Positions 54,213 through 63,925 of a stretch of DNA of 64,000 bases are shown piece by piece. The stretch is from positions 98,030 to 162,029 of the forward strand of contig NZ_JANFNG010000014.1 in NCBI RefSeq assembly GCF_024436035.1. Reading direction: 5' to 3'. Positions within the stretch are counted from its first letter, which is position 1. Every line of letters begins with the position of its first letter. Position numbers and translations under genes: made by a program. Under the pieces are notes generated by a model that was given only the letters and a program-made list of their open reading frames with translations, did not search any database and had not been told where the DNA came from. This DNA comes from Streptomyces humicola. GTDB taxonomy: Bacteria; Actinomycetota; Actinomycetes; Streptomycetales; Streptomycetaceae.

Positions 54213-55282
54213 CGGTGCACGTGCCCCGCGTCGGCGCCCGTCCCCGGGATGTGCGGCTCGGTCACCGGCAACGAGGAATCCGCGGGCAGGTCCAAGGAGG
54301 ACGGTGCGACATTCCGCGCCACCATTTCGGCACCGAGCGCGGCCACCATCGCCCCGTTGTCCGTGCACAGCTTCGGCCGCGGCACGCGCAGCTCGATGCC
54401 CGCGTCGGCGCAGCGCTCCTGGGCCATCGAGCGCAGCCGCGAGTTGGCCGCGACCCCGCCGCCGATCATCAGGTGGTCGACGCCGTTGTCCCGGCAGGCG
54501 CGGATCGCCTTGCGCGTGAGCACGTCGGTGACGGCCTCCTGGAAGGACGCGGCCACATCCGCGACCGGCACCTCCACGCCCTCGCGCCGCCGCTCCTCGA
54601 CCCACCGGGCGACCGCCGTCTTCAGGCCGGAGAACGAGAAGTCGTACAGCGGGTCCCGCGAGCCGGTCAGACCGCGCGGGAAGCGGATCGCCTGCGGGTC
54701 GCCCTCCCTCGCCCGCTTGTCGACGACGGGACCGCCGGGGAAGCCGAGCCCCAGCACCCGCGCCACCTTGTCGAACGCCTCGCCCGCCGCATCGTCGATG
54801 GTCGAACCGAGAGTGCGCACGTCGGAGGTGATGTCGGGCGCGAGCAGCAGCGAGGAGTGCCCGCCGGAGACCAGCAGCGCCATCGTCGGCTCCGGCAGCG
54901 CGCCGTGCTCCAACTGGTCGACGCAGATGTGCGACGCGAGGTGGTTGACGCCGTAGAGCGGCTTGCCCAGCGCGTACGCGTACGCCTTCGCCGCCGACAC
55001 GCCGACCAGCAGCGCGCCCGCAAGCCCCGGGCCCGCGGTGACCGCGATCCCGTCCAGATCGCTCGCTGCGAGGCCCGCCTCCTTCAGGGCCCGCTGGATC
55101 GTGGGGACCATCGCCTCCAGATGCGCCCGGCTGGCCACCTCCGGCACCACACCGCCGAACCGGGCGTGCTCATCGACGCTCGACGCCACCGCGTCGGCGA
55201 GCAGCGTGTGCCCGCGCACGATGCCGACCCCGGTCTCGTCGCAGGAGGTCTCGATCCCGAGAACCAGCGGTTCGTCAGCCAT
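54209..55282 (-). CDS. tsaD: tRNA N6-threonylcarbamoyladenosine transferase TsaD
   Basis: A 357-residue Kae1/TsaD protein that transfers the threonylcarbamoyl group to A37 of ANN-decoding tRNAs. It opens [18 protein letters not shown]. The metal-binding His-x3-His is in [12 protein letters not shown], the nucleotide site in [12 protein letters not shown] and [14 protein letters not shown], and the late [13 protein letters not shown] block is present. Length is typical. ATG 55282 has AAGGAAAG upstream and overlaps the rimI stop by 8 bp. It forms a tight cluster with rimI and tsaB, and tsaE lies 1.5 kb upstream on the same strand. Confidence 0.97.
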   Translation of the reverse strand: MADEPLVLGIETSCDETGVGIVRGHTLLADAVASSVDEHARFGGVVPEVASRAHLEAMVPTIQRALKEAGLAASDLDGIAVTAGPGLAGALLVGVSAAKAYAYALGKPLYGVNHLASHICVDQLEHGALPEPTMALLVSGGHSSLLLAPDITSDVRTLGSTIDDAAGEAFDKVARVLGLGFPGGPVVDKRAREGDPQAIRFPRGLTGSRDPLYDFSFSGLKTAVARWVEERRREGVEVPVADVAASFQEAVTDVLTRKAIRACRDNGVDHLMIGGGVAANSRLRSMAQERCADAGIELRVPRPKLCTDNGAMVAALGAEMVARNVAPSSLDLPADSSLPVTEPHIPGTGADAGHVHR

Positions 55283-55760
55283 GGATCTTTCCTTCTTCGT
55301 GATCAGTAGCAAGGCGCATGACGAGCGCGTCGACGTTGCCCGGCTGGTAGTAGCCTCGCCGGAAGCCGATCGGCTCGAAGCCGAAGCGCTCGTAGAGGCG
55401 TTGCGCGCGCGTGTTGTCGACCCGCACCTCGAGCAGCACCTCACGGCACTCGAACGCACCGGCCTGGCGCAGCAGATCGGTGAGCAGCCGCGCGCCGAGG
55501 CCGGTGCCCCACTCCTCGCGGGCCACAGCGATCGTCTGGACATCACCCATACCGGCGACAGCCGCGAGCCCGGCATACCCGATCAGGCGACTGTCCTGCT
55601 CCGCGACGACGTAGTAGCGCGTGGCCGCGGGGTGCCGGGCGCCGGCGAGCTCCGACCAGAACATCCCGCGCGACCACGCGTCGTCCGGGAACAGCTCCTG
55701 CTCGATCGCCATCACCGGCTCGATGTCCCACCAGCGCATCTCGCGCAGCACGACCGTCAC
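55275..55760 (-). CDS. rimI: Ribosomal protein S18-alanine N-acetyltransferase
   Basis: A 161-residue GNAT acetyltransferase acting on the N-terminus of ribosomal protein S18 (and possibly others). The acetyl-CoA loop is [13 protein letters not shown], then [32 protein letters not shown], the RimI signature. The N-terminal [24 protein letters not shown] is also typical. GTG 55760 overlaps the tsaB stop by 4 bp and the far end overlaps tsaD by 8 bp, so all three are translationally coupled. Confidence 0.95.
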   Translation of the reverse strand: MTVVLREMRWWDIEPVMAIEQELFPDDAWSRGMFWSELAGARHPAATRYYVVAEQDSRLIGYAGLAAVAGMGDVQTIAVAREEWGTGLGARLLTDLLRQAGAFECREVLLEVRVDNTRAQRLYERFGFEPIGFRRGYYQPGNVDALVMRLATDHEEGKIHG

Positions 55761-56419
55761 TTGGGAAGTACCGCCTTGTACGCCGCGGGCACTTGGGCGT
55801 CCGGGCGCCGCAGATACAGCGGAAGCGGCGGCAGGAACTCCTCACCGTCGGCGAGCTTCGCGGCCGCGAGCGCCGCCAGCGCGCCCGCGGACTGGTCGGC
55901 GGGCGGACGGACGTCGGCGAACACCTCGGGGTAGAGCGCGGCACCGGCGCCGACCACGGGGAGCCCGGCCACCTCCGCGGCGATGTCACCCGGACGGTCG
56001 ACGGCGGGACCGGTGGCACGGGTCCGCGGGCCGTCGTAGCGGGCCCAGTAGACCTCCTTGCGCCGTGCGTCCGTCGCCACGACGAACGGGCCGCCGAGAC
56101 CGGCCACCCCCGCCGCGTAGGCGAGGCCGTCGAGGGTGCACACACCGTGGACGGGGATGCCGAGTGCGTCCCCGAAGGCGGCGGCGGTCACCAGACCGAC
56201 GCGCAGCCCCGTGTACGGTCCGGGGCCGACGCCGACGACGATGCCGGTCACGGCGTCGAGCCGCACGCCCGCCTCCCGCAGCACATGGTCCACCGCGGGC
56301 ATCAGCAGCTCACCGTGGCGGCGGGCGTCGATACTCGTCGACTCGGCCAGCACGGTGGTCCCGTCGTGGACGGCGGCGGTGACGGCGGGAGTGGCGGTGT
56401 CGAAGGCGAGGAGCAGCAC
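55757..56419 (-). CDS. tsaB: t6A biosynthesis protein TsaB
   Basis: A 220-residue TsaB, the inactive TsaD paralogue that forms the TsaBDE complex. It starts LLLAFDTATPAVTAAVHDG and has HGELLMPAVDHVLREAGV and VGVGPGPYTGLRVGL, the family signature, then RRKEVYWARY. It ends KAVLPK before the GTGA overlap with rimI. The TsaD metal histidines are absent, as expected. GTG 56419 is the start. It is the first gene of the tsaB-rimI-tsaD-ABM-like cluster. Confidence 0.95.
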   Translation of the reverse strand: MLLLAFDTATPAVTAAVHDGTTVLAESTSIDARRHGELLMPAVDHVLREAGVRLDAVTGIVVGVGPGPYTGLRVGLVTAAAFGDALGIPVHGVCTLDGLAYAAGVAGLGGPFVVATDARRKEVYWARYDGPRTRATGPAVDRPGDIAAEVAGLPVVGAGAALYPEVFADVRPPADQSAGALAALAAAKLADGEEFLPPLPLYLRRPDAQVPAAYKAVLPK

Positions 56420-56532
56420 GGTTCACAGCCTACGGCCGTTGCGGTGATGCTCCGTGATCCGAGTGGTCACGGCAACGGACCGACGGCCTGGAAAAACAGC
56501 TCATCAGGCAAGCCCAGTGCTAACGTCACCGC

Positions 56533-57093
56533 ATGGCTAGGATCGCCTCCGGCACCATCGTGGCCGCGCTGACCGCGGGCGCGCTGGCCGTCATCGGCGT
56601 GCTCGCCTGGCAGGCCTCGGCCTCGCCCGACCACAACGGAAAGGCACGCGCCCTGGCGACCGCCGGCGCCCGTCCATCCGCCTCGCCGTCGAGCACCCCC
56701 TCCGGCAAGGCCGCCGGGCTGCCGAGCGCTTCCGGCGAGGGCAGGCGCGTCGTCTACTCGCTCGCGCAGAAGCGCGTGTGGCTGGTGGGCACGGACGGCC
56801 GGACCGAACGCAGCTTCACCGTCGTGCCCGGTTCGGTGTCGCCCCAGCCCGGTACGTACGCCGTCACCTCGCGCTCCGACCGCGTCACGGGCACGGACGG
56901 GGTGGCCGTCGAGCACGTGGTGCGGTTCGGGTCCGTCGGCGGGACGACGATCGGCTTCAGCGCCGCCGTCAACGGTTCGATGCCGACTCCGGACCCGGCG
57001 AGGCGCACCGGTGGCGTCCGGGAGAAGCCGGCTGACGGCGATGCGATGTGGCACTTCGCCCTGCTCGGCGCGAAGGTCGTCGTCGTTCCCTGA
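56533..57093 (+). CDS. Secreted protein with YkuD-like region lacking catalytic Cys
   Basis: A 186-residue protein. An N-terminal signal/anchor (ASGTIVAALTAGALAVIGVLAW) is followed by a Ser/Pro-rich linker. A domain at about 72-186 begins RVVYSLAQKRVWLVGTDGRTERSFTVVPG with SPQPGTYAVTSRS, the opening strands of L,D-transpeptidase (YkuD) domains. The usual His-Gly and Ser-His-Gly-Cys motif is missing; no Cys occurs in the protein, so it cannot be a classical transpeptidase. It may bind peptidoglycan or be a different fold. No clear ribosome binding site precedes ATG 56533. It is transcribed against the tsa genes. Confidence 0.68.
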   Translation: MARIASGTIVAALTAGALAVIGVLAWQASASPDHNGKARALATAGARPSASPSSTPSGKAAGLPSASGEGRRVVYSLAQKRVWLVGTDGRTERSFTVVPGSVSPQPGTYAVTSRSDRVTGTDGVAVEHVVRFGSVGGTTIGFSAAVNGSMPTPDPARRTGGVREKPADGDAMWHFALLGAKVVVVP

Positions 57094-57116
57094 GCCCCCG
57101 AGCCTCTGAGCGGCGT

Positions 57117-57311
57117 CTAAGCAGCGTTCCGGCGCCCCGGGCCGTCCAGCTCCTCATGGTTCTCAGCGCGCTCTCCCGGGGCCGCAGGAGGCGTGCAGAC
57201 GGCATGCGCAGCCTGCCCCGCGGCGAGCAGCGCGCTCATCGACGGCGCGGCGTTGCCCTCCGCGGGCTGCTCGGGTTCCGGCGCCGGTGCGGACCGGTCG
57301 TCGGCTGACAT
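57117..57311 (-). CDS. Small hydrophilic protein of unknown function
   Basis: A 64-residue Ala/Pro/Glu-rich protein (MSADDRSAPAPEPEQPAEG ... MSALLAAGQAAHAVCTPP) with no recognisable domain, signal or membrane segment. A good AGGAGG five bases before ATG 57311 is the main reason to call it. It ends 23 bp from the convergent YkuD-like gene and lies 129 bp downstream of tsaE. A central helix with one Cys is the only ordered-looking part. Confidence 0.55.
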   Translation of the reverse strand: MSADDRSAPAPEPEQPAEGNAAPSMSALLAAGQAAHAVCTPPAAPGERAENHEELDGPGRRNAA

Positions 57312-57440
57312 GTGCGCCTCCTGGGGACAGCAGCCAGGACGATCTCTTTCCACTCCAGCAGAACACGCCCGGCACCCGCCGTGCAACATCTTGCCGACGC
57401 GCTGTCGGAAAGTTGGCGGAAGAGACGAATCACCCGGCGG

Positions 57441-57941
57441 TCACACGGCGAGCGGTGTCAGGTCGACGCCCTCCCAGCGCGCCCCGACCGCGATGACCCG
57501 GACCTCGCGCACATCATCGGCATCCTCGCCCATCCCCCGTTCGATCAGCACGTGCAGCCGCTCGTCCGACAGCTCCTCGACCTTGCCCTCGCCCCACTCC
57601 ACGACGACGACCGACTCCGCGAGCGACACGTCGAGGTCGAGGTCCTCCATCTCGTCGAGGCCGCCGGAGAGGCGATAGGCGTCCACATGGACCAGTGCCG
57701 GCCCACCGGTCAGCGACGGGTGCACGCGCGAGATCACGAACGTCGGCGAGGTCACCGCCCCGCGGACGCCGAGCCCTTCCCCGAGTCCGCGGGTCAGCGT
57801 CGTCTTCCCGGCGCCCAACTCCCCGCTGAGCAGCACCAGATCACCCGGGTGCAGCATGGCGGCGAGGCGCCGTCCCAGCTCCCGCATGCCGTCCGCGGTC
57901 TTGACGGTGATCCGTGCCTGCTCCTGTGTCGTGCTGCTCAT
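57441..57941 (-). CDS. tsaE: t6A biosynthesis ATPase TsaE
   Basis: A 166-residue P-loop ATPase that drives turnover of the TsaB-TsaD complex. It has Walker A LVLLSGELGAGKTTLTRGLGEGLG, then TSPTFVISRVH, LVHVDAYRLSGGLDEMEDLDLD and the Walker-B-like VVVVEWGEG. The ATG 57941 (MSSTTQEQ) is chosen; the reading to 57989 would enter the upstream hydrolase stop. The gene order alr, hydrolase, tsaE, tsaB, rimI, tsaD is the common actinobacterial cell-wall/t6A arrangement. Confidence 0.95.
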   Translation of the reverse strand: MSSTTQEQARITVKTADGMRELGRRLAAMLHPGDLVLLSGELGAGKTTLTRGLGEGLGVRGAVTSPTFVISRVHPSLTGGPALVHVDAYRLSGGLDEMEDLDLDVSLAESVVVVEWGEGKVEELSDERLHVLIERGMGEDADDVREVRVIAVGARWEGVDLTPLAV

Positions 57942-57981
57942 GCCTTCGGATGCTACGCGGAACCGGGCCCACCCCACGGCA

Positions 57982-59295
57982 CTACGCACCCGCTGCCTCC
58001 GCGATCTCCGAGGCAGCGGCAGCGCCGAGCTCCCGTACCGCGTCCGGCAGCGGCGCCCGCACCTCGTCGGCGACGCGCGCCAGCAGCGCCGCGAGGTGAC
58101 CGTTGACCAGCTCCGGGTATTCGAGCATCACCAGATGCCCCGCGTCGGGCACGACGACGAGCTCGCATGCGGACAGCCGTTCAGCGATCGCGACGCTGTG
58201 CTCGCTCGGCGTCAGCAGGTCCTTGTCGCCCGCCATGACGAGGGCGGGCCGCCCGTCGAGCGCCGCGAGCGACTCGGCCTTCTCGTGCTCGGTGAAGGCC
58301 GGGTAGAACTCCGCGACGACGTCGATCGGCGTCGACTCGATCATCCGCTCGGCGAGCCGCGCGACGCCCGGATCGACGTCGTCCGAGCCGAACGAGTACC
58401 GCTTGACGACCCCCGCGAACAGGTCGGCCGTCGCCCGCCTCCCCCGTTCGACCAGATCCGCCTGGCTGCCCAGTGCCCGCAGCAGACCGGGGGCGAGGGC
58501 ACGGAAGGCGCGCGCGCCGACCGCCGGCAGCCCCAGCGACACGGCCGCCAGCTTGCCTGTCGATGTCCCTGCGAAGAACACCCCTGCCACACGCTCGGCG
58601 ACCAGCTCGGGGAACTGATCGGCGAGCGCCATGATCGTCATACCGCCCATCGAGTGCCCGGCGAGCACCAGAGGCCCCTCGGGCGCGGCGGCATCGATGA
58701 CTGCCTTCAGGTCGCGGCCGAGCTGGTCGATGGTGGCGGGGCTGCCGTCGATCTGCGCATGCCCCCGCTCGGAGCGGCCGTGGCTGCGCTGGTCCCAGTA
58801 GACGGCCCGTACGTGGCCGCGCAGCGCCGCACGCTGGAAGTGCCAGGCGTCCTGATTGAGGCAGTAGCCGTGGCTGAAGACCACGGTGAGCGGCGCGTCG
58901 GAGCCACCGCGCCGGAACAGACCGCCCAGCGCCTTGTGCATGCCGTTGGTGCCGCCCTGCGCGCCGGCGTCGATCTCCTCGGTCTCGTAGTACAGGGCGG
59001 TGCCGTCCTCTGCGACGGCCAGCCCCGGCTCGCCGCGCAGCGTCCCGTACGGACCGGCCGCGTCCAGGGCGAGGCGCGCCTTGCGGCGTATCTCGCGGCC
59101 GACCGTCATCCGTTCTACCGCCACGCCCGCGGCGGCACCGGCCGCGACAACGCCGATCGCCGCGCCGACGAAACCGGCCTGCTTGCCGGCGCGCGCGAGG
59201 AGGCCCAGAGCCTGCTGTCCCGGCTGCCCCGGCCGAACAGCCGCGGCGACGGCCTTCGCCGCCGCCTTGCCGGTATCCGCGGTGCTGTCGCTCAT
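57982..59295 (-). CDS. Alpha/beta hydrolase with N-terminal membrane segment
   Basis: A 437-residue alpha/beta-hydrolase. The first 65 residues include an Ala/Val-rich hydrophobic helix (GFVGAAIGVVAAGAAAGVAV), likely a membrane anchor. The core has VVFSHGYCLNQDAWHFQ (oxyanion hole), nucleophile in LVLAGHSMGGMTIMAL, Asp in LVMAGDKDLLTPSEH and His in VVPDAGHLVMLEYPELV, so the triad is complete. The substrate is unknown. It lies between alr (10 bp) and tsaE (40 bp) on one strand, suggesting one operon; this position is conserved in Streptomyces as I recall. Confidence 0.88.
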   Translation of the reverse strand: MSDSTADTGKAAAKAVAAAVRPGQPGQQALGLLARAGKQAGFVGAAIGVVAAGAAAGVAVERMTVGREIRRKARLALDAAGPYGTLRGEPGLAVAEDGTALYYETEEIDAGAQGGTNGMHKALGGLFRRGGSDAPLTVVFSHGYCLNQDAWHFQRAALRGHVRAVYWDQRSHGRSERGHAQIDGSPATIDQLGRDLKAVIDAAAPEGPLVLAGHSMGGMTIMALADQFPELVAERVAGVFFAGTSTGKLAAVSLGLPAVGARAFRALAPGLLRALGSQADLVERGRRATADLFAGVVKRYSFGSDDVDPGVARLAERMIESTPIDVVAEFYPAFTEHEKAESLAALDGRPALVMAGDKDLLTPSEHSVAIAERLSACELVVVPDAGHLVMLEYPELVNGHLAALLARVADEVRAPLPDAVRELGAAAASEIAEAAGA

Positions 59296-59305
59296 GGTGG
59301 TTCAG

Positions 59306-60526
59306 CTACTCCCCTGTGCTGACGCGTCTCCCGCTGTCCGTATAGACGCGCGGCACTCGGGCCCCGATCCGAGTGACGATCTCGTATGCGATGGTGCCGG
59401 CCGCTCGCGCCCAGTCCTCCGCGGTCGGCTCACCCTGGTCACCAGGGCCGAACAGTACTGCCCGATCGCCCACCTCCGCCGCGTCCCCCCCGAGATCGAC
59501 GACGAACTGGTCCATCGCGACCCGTCCGGCGACCGTGCGCCACTTGCCCGCGACCAGCACAGGACCGGTTCCCGACGCGTGCCGGGGAATGCCGTCGGCA
59601 TAGCCGAGCGGGACGAGCCCGAGGGTGGTCTCGCCGGGGGTCGTATACAGGTGGCCGTACGACACGCCGTGGCCGCCCGGAACCCGTTTGACGCTCGCGA
59701 GCTTGGCGACCAGCGACATCACCGGCCGCAGCCCGTAGTCGGCCGGCGAACCGAGCTGCGGCACCGGCGAGATGCCGTACATGGCGACACCGGTACGGAC
59801 GAGGTCGAAGTGCGACTCGGGGAGGGTGAGGGTCGCCGGGGAGTTGGCGAGGTGCCTCACCTCGGGCCGCAGGCCCACCGCCTCGGCGGTGGCCAGCGCC
59901 TGCCGGTACGCGGTGAGCTGTGCGGCGATCGACGGGTGACCGGGTTCGTCGGCGCAGGCGAAGTGCGACCAGACGCCGGTGACCCGGATCAGGCCGTCCC
60001 GCTCGGCGGCGCGGGCGGCTGCGGTGAGCTCCGGCCAGTCGGCGGGCTGGCAGCCGTTGCGGCCGAGGCCGGTGTCGGCCTTGAGCTGGACGCGGGCCAT
60101 CCGCCCGGCGGCGCGGGCGGCGGCGACGACCTCCTCCAGCGCCCATCTGGCGCTGACGGAGATGTCGATCTCCGCCTCGACCGCCTCGCGCCACGGTCCG
60201 CCCGGCGTCCACAGCCAGCACAGCACCGGGCCGTCGACACCGGCCGCGCGCAGCGCGAGTGCCTCGTCGGGCGTGGCGGTGCCGAGCCACGTGGCGCCCG
60301 CCTCACGGGCCGCGCGGGCACACGGGATCATCCCGTGGCCGTAGGCGTCCGCCTTCACCACGGCCATCACCTCGGCCCCTGCGGCGCGGGCACGCAACGA
60401 CCGCACGTTGGCGCGCAGGGCCGCCAGGTCGATCTCGGCCCACGCGCGCAACGCATCGGGCTCGCCACGCCAGCGGCTGAGGTCAGCGGAGTCCGGGTCG
60501 CTGCCCGGGCGCACGGTCTCGTTCAT
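59306..60526 (-). CDS. alr: Alanine racemase
   Basis: A 406-residue PLP-dependent alanine racemase supplying D-alanine for peptidoglycan. PLP Lys is in VMAVVKADAYGHG, then WLGTATPDEALALRAAG, KADTGLGRNG, and the second catalytic base Tyr in GHGVSYGHLYTT; GYADGIPRHASG and GRVAMDQFVVDLG are further family blocks. ATG 60526 (MNETVRPG) fits where homologues start; GTG/ATG choices up to 60550 are possible. A 25-residue extension precedes the AWAEIDLAALRAN strand. It is followed at 10 bp by the hydrolase gene. Confidence 0.96.
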   Translation of the reverse strand: MNETVRPGSDPDSADLSRWRGEPDALRAWAEIDLAALRANVRSLRARAAGAEVMAVVKADAYGHGMIPCARAAREAGATWLGTATPDEALALRAAGVDGPVLCWLWTPGGPWREAVEAEIDISVSARWALEEVVAAARAAGRMARVQLKADTGLGRNGCQPADWPELTAAARAAERDGLIRVTGVWSHFACADEPGHPSIAAQLTAYRQALATAEAVGLRPEVRHLANSPATLTLPESHFDLVRTGVAMYGISPVPQLGSPADYGLRPVMSLVAKLASVKRVPGGHGVSYGHLYTTPGETTLGLVPLGYADGIPRHASGTGPVLVAGKWRTVAGRVAMDQFVVDLGGDAAEVGDRAVLFGPGDQGEPTAEDWARAAGTIAYEIVTRIGARVPRVYTDSGRRVSTGE

Positions 60527-60601
60527 CCCCGCCAGTGTCTCAGGCATCACCGGTGGCCCGGTACCGGCGGGTGCGGTCGGGCACCGGCGGCCCGTGAGCG
60601 C

Positions 60602-61516
60602 TCAGGCGTGGCCGGGAACGTGACCCCACAGGTAGACGCGGTCGCCCCTGCGCAGCACGCTCCACAGACGGCGGGCATCGGCAAGCCGCATGTTCACGCA
60701 GCCGAACGAGCGATGCCGCGACCTCACGCTCCCGTAGATGCCGTGGAAGGCCTCACCGCGGTCGAAGAACTGCGCATAGGGCATCGGCATGCCGTAGAGC
60801 GAGGAGACGTGGTAGCGGTGCTTCCAGTAAACCCGGTGCATGCCGTTGCGGGTGCGGTAGCGGCCGTAGCCGGTGCGGATCCGCACCGGGCCGAAGACGA
60901 TCCGCCGCCCGTGCTGCACCCACATGATCTGCCGGTTCTGGTCCACGCAGGCGATACGGAAATTGCCGGTCGGGCAGCGCCCTGCGGCGTTCGGGTTGGT
61001 GATGCGGGTGATGCCGGTGGTGTGCGTGATGTGTGTCACGCGCCGCCGCGGCCGGAGGCGGTGCACGAGGCGCATATGCCCGTGACGGTGCGGATGGCGG
61101 CCACGCAGACGGTGCAAGGTCACAGGTCCGGCGTATCCGATGGCCGGGTGGATGCCGTGCGTGCGCTGGTAATGGCGGATCGCGACGCAACTGGCGCGCG
61201 TCTGCTGTCCGTACATCAACAAGTGCAGGAGGCGCTCGATCTGCGTCTGATACGGACCGGTGTGCGGGTCGCAGTAGGGGATCTCCGGCCAGCGGACATC
61301 GCGGTGCCAGCTGACCGGCACGACCGGCAGGCCGAGCAGGGACTGGAGCGCCGAAACGTCTCTGCGGCCCTCGGCCACCGCCCCGCGCGACATGCCCGGC
61401 GTACGCATTACCGGCTTGTCGTACTTTCCGTACGCCGCGGCGCTCCCACCGGCCGTCAACGGCAGTGCCACCGCAGCGGCGAGCACCGCCGCTCTCATCC
61501 GTTTCAATCCAGACAT
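60602..61516 (-). CDS. Secreted L,D-transpeptidase (YkuD domain)
   Basis: A 304-residue exported protein. The signal peptide (RMRAAVLAAAVALPLTAGGSAAA) ends near residue 28. A helical region with ALQSLLGLPVVPVSW resembles a degenerate peptidoglycan-binding module. A Pro/His/Arg-rich middle follows. The C-terminal YkuD domain has FHGIYGS, then a catalytic Cys in RSFGCVNMRLADARRLW. The canonical Ser-His-Gly-Cys is Ser-Phe-Gly-Cys here, while the essential Cys and upstream His remain. It would form 3-3 crosslinks in the wall, or attach proteins. ATG 61516 has GGAGGG eight bases upstream. The protein is unusually rich in His and Arg. It is divergent from glmS. Confidence 0.85.
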   Translation of the reverse strand: MSGLKRMRAAVLAAAVALPLTAGGSAAAYGKYDKPVMRTPGMSRGAVAEGRRDVSALQSLLGLPVVPVSWHRDVRWPEIPYCDPHTGPYQTQIERLLHLLMYGQQTRASCVAIRHYQRTHGIHPAIGYAGPVTLHRLRGRHPHRHGHMRLVHRLRPRRRVTHITHTTGITRITNPNAAGRCPTGNFRIACVDQNRQIMWVQHGRRIVFGPVRIRTGYGRYRTRNGMHRVYWKHRYHVSSLYGMPMPYAQFFDRGEAFHGIYGSVRSRHRSFGCVNMRLADARRLWSVLRRGDRVYLWGHVPGHA

Positions 61517-61712
61517 CGCACTGGCCCTCCAGGTATGCGCGAGGCCTTCGCGCAGCGATTGGACGGCTTCAGCCATACGCCTTGTGGCCGTCGGTTCGGC
61601 CACACATTTCCCGCGCCCGGGCGCAAGTCCACCCCTTCGCCCGGCACCACATCCCCCGGAGGGCCGTACGCAGCCCGATGCCCGCCCACCCCGTCCCCGT
61701 AAGCTGACCCCC

Positions 61713-63560
61713 ATGTGCGGAATCGTGGGATACGTGGGCGGCCAGAACGCCCTCGACGTCGTCATCGCCGGGCTGAAGCGGCTGGAGTACCGCGGCTACG
61801 ACTCGGCGGGGGTCGCTGTGCTCGCCGACGGCGGCCTTGCCGCGGCGAAGAAGGCGGGCAAGCTGGCCAACCTCGAGAAGGAGCTCGCCGACCGGCCGCT
61901 GCCCAGCGGCACCGCCGGCATCGGCCACACCCGGTGGGCCACCCACGGCGCCCCCAACGACACCAACGCCCACCCGCACCTGGACAACGCGGGCCGCGTC
62001 GCCATCGTCCACAACGGCATCATCGAGAACTTCGCCCAGCTGCGCTCCGAGCTCACCGACCGCGGCCACGAACTGCTCTCCGAGACCGACACCGAGGTGG
62101 TCTCCCACCTCCTCGCCGAGGCCTACTCCTCCACCGGCGACCTCGCGGAGGCGATGCGCCAGGTCTGCCGCCGCCTCGACGGCGCGTTCACCCTGGTGGC
62201 CGTCGACGCCGACGCACCCGACGTGGTCGTCGGCGCCCGCCGCAACTCCCCGCTCGTGGTGGGCGTCGGTGACGGTGAGAACTTCCTCGCCTCCGACGTG
62301 GCCGCGTTCATCGCACACACCCGTGACGCCATCGAGCTGGGCCAGGACCAGGTCGTCGAACTGCGCCGCGAGGGCGTCACCGTCACCGACTTCGACGGCG
62401 AGCCGGGCGACGTGCGCGAATACCACGTCGACTGGGACGCCTCGGCCGCCGAGAAGGGCGGCTACGACTACTTCATGCTCAAGGAGATCGCCGAACAGCC
62501 CAAGGCGGTCGCCGACACCCTCCTCGGCCGTATCGACGTGAACGGCCGCCTCGTCCTCGACGAGGTCCGTATCCCCGCCCACGTGCTGCGCGAGATCGAC
62601 AAGATCGTCATCGTGGCGTGCGGCACCGCCTTCCACGCCGGGATGATCGCCAAGTACGCGATCGAGCACTGGACCCGCATCCCCTGCGAGATCGAGCTGG
62701 CCAGCGAGTTCCGCTACCGCGACCCGATCCTCGACCCGCGCACCCTCGTCATCGCCATCAGCCAGTCCGGCGAAACCATGGACACGCTCATGGCGCTGCG
62801 CCACGCCCGCGAACAGGGCTCCCGGGTGCTCGCCATCTGCAACACCAACGGCTCGACGATCCCGCGCGAATCCGACGCCGTGCTCTACACGCACGCGGGG
62901 CCCGAGGTCGCCGTCGCCTCGACGAAGGCGTTCCTCACCCAGCTCGTCGCCTGCTACCTGGTCGCGCTCTACCTCGGCCAGGTACGCGGCACCAAGTGGG
63001 GCGACGAGATCCACTCCCTCGTCCGCGAACTGTCCGACATCGCCAAGGAGGTCGAAGAGGTCCTGGAGACGATGGAGCCGGTACGGGAGCTCGCACGCTC
63101 GCTCAAGGACAAGAACACCGTGCTCTTCCTCGGACGGCACGTGGGCTACCCGGTGGCGTTGGAGGGCGCGCTCAAGCTCAAGGAGCTCGCGTACATGCAC
63201 GCCGAGGGGTTCGCGGCGGGCGAGCTGAAGCACGGGCCGATCGCGCTGATCGAGAACGACCTGCCGGTGGTCGTCGTCGTCCCCTCACCGCGCGGGCGCT
63301 CCGTCCTCCACGACAAAATCGTCTCCAACATCCAGGAGATCCGCGCACGGGGTGCCCGCACGATCGTGATCGCCGAGGAGGGCGACGAGGCGGTCGTCCC
63401 CTACGCCGACCACCTCATCCGCATCCCGGCCACGCCGACGCTGCTGCAACCGCTGGTGGCGACCGTCCCGTTGCAGGTCTTCGCCTGCGAGCTGGCGACG
63501 GCCCGCGGCAACGAGGTTGACCAGCCGCGCAACCTCGCAAAGTCCGTCACCGTCGAATGA
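61713..63560 (+). CDS. glmS: Glutamine-fructose-6-phosphate aminotransferase
   Basis: A 615-residue isomerising aminotransferase that makes glucosamine-6-phosphate, the entry to peptidoglycan. Cys2 of the glutaminase domain opens [28 protein letters not shown] and GHTRWATHG follow. Two SIS domains come next ([26 protein letters not shown]), and the C-terminus is NLAKSVTVE. No Shine-Dalgarno precedes ATG 61713; TAAGCT seven bases before it suggests a leaderless transcript. No glmS ribozyme is present, as expected outside Firmicutes. The stop overlaps acpS by 4 bp, coupling the two. Confidence 0.97.
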   Translation: MCGIVGYVGGQNALDVVIAGLKRLEYRGYDSAGVAVLADGGLAAAKKAGKLANLEKELADRPLPSGTAGIGHTRWATHGAPNDTNAHPHLDNAGRVAIVHNGIIENFAQLRSELTDRGHELLSETDTEVVSHLLAEAYSSTGDLAEAMRQVCRRLDGAFTLVAVDADAPDVVVGARRNSPLVVGVGDGENFLASDVAAFIAHTRDAIELGQDQVVELRREGVTVTDFDGEPGDVREYHVDWDASAAEKGGYDYFMLKEIAEQPKAVADTLLGRIDVNGRLVLDEVRIPAHVLREIDKIVIVACGTAFHAGMIAKYAIEHWTRIPCEIELASEFRYRDPILDPRTLVIAISQSGETMDTLMALRHAREQGSRVLAICNTNGSTIPRESDAVLYTHAGPEVAVASTKAFLTQLVACYLVALYLGQVRGTKWGDEIHSLVRELSDIAKEVEEVLETMEPVRELARSLKDKNTVLFLGRHVGYPVALEGALKLKELAYMHAEGFAAGELKHGPIALIENDLPVVVVVPSPRGRSVLHDKIVSNIQEIRARGARTIVIAEEGDEAVVPYADHLIRIPATPTLLQPLVATVPLQVFACELATARGNEVDQPRNLAKSVTVE

Positions 63561-63925
63561 TCATCGGTGTCGGCATCGACGTGGCCGAGATCGCACGCTT
63601 CGAGGAATCGCTGCACCGGACGCCGAGCCTGGCCCAGCGGATCTTCACCAACGGCGAGTTGTACCTGCCGGACGGGGAACGGCGCGGCGTCGCCTCGCTT
63701 GCCGCCCGGTTCGCCGCGAAGGAGGCCCTGGCGAAGGCGCTTGGCGCGCCGTCAGGGCTGCACTGGCACGATGCGGAGGTCCTCACGGAGGACTCGGGAC
63801 GCCCCCGACTCGCCGTCACGGGCACGGTGGCGGCGAGGGCGGCGGCGCTCGGGGTCCGGGAGTGGCACGTGTCGCTCAGCCACGACGCGGGTATCGCATC
63901 CGCGGTGGTGATCGCCGAGGCGTGA
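63557..63925 (+). CDS. acpS: Holo-[acyl-carrier-protein] synthase
   Basis: A 122-residue phosphopantetheinyl transferase activating ACP of fatty-acid synthesis. It starts [18 protein letters not shown] (Mg-binding Asp), has [15 protein letters not shown] (Glu/Lys catalytic motif) and ends [18 protein letters not shown]. Length is normal. The ATG overlaps the glmS stop (ATGA 63557-63560). The remaining 75 bp of the window after it contain no feature I can name; a nicotinamide-nucleotide repair gene usually follows here in Streptomyces. Confidence 0.96.
   Translation: MIIGVGIDVAEIARFEESLHRTPSLAQRIFTNGELYLPDGERRGVASLAARFAAKEALAKALGAPSGLHWHDAEVLTEDSGRPRLAVTGTVAARAAALGVREWHVSLSHDAGIASAVVIAEA

Noticed and set aside
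61569..63233. 554-codon frame antisense to glmS
   Set aside because: Shadow of glmS; composition is atypical and no start signal exists.
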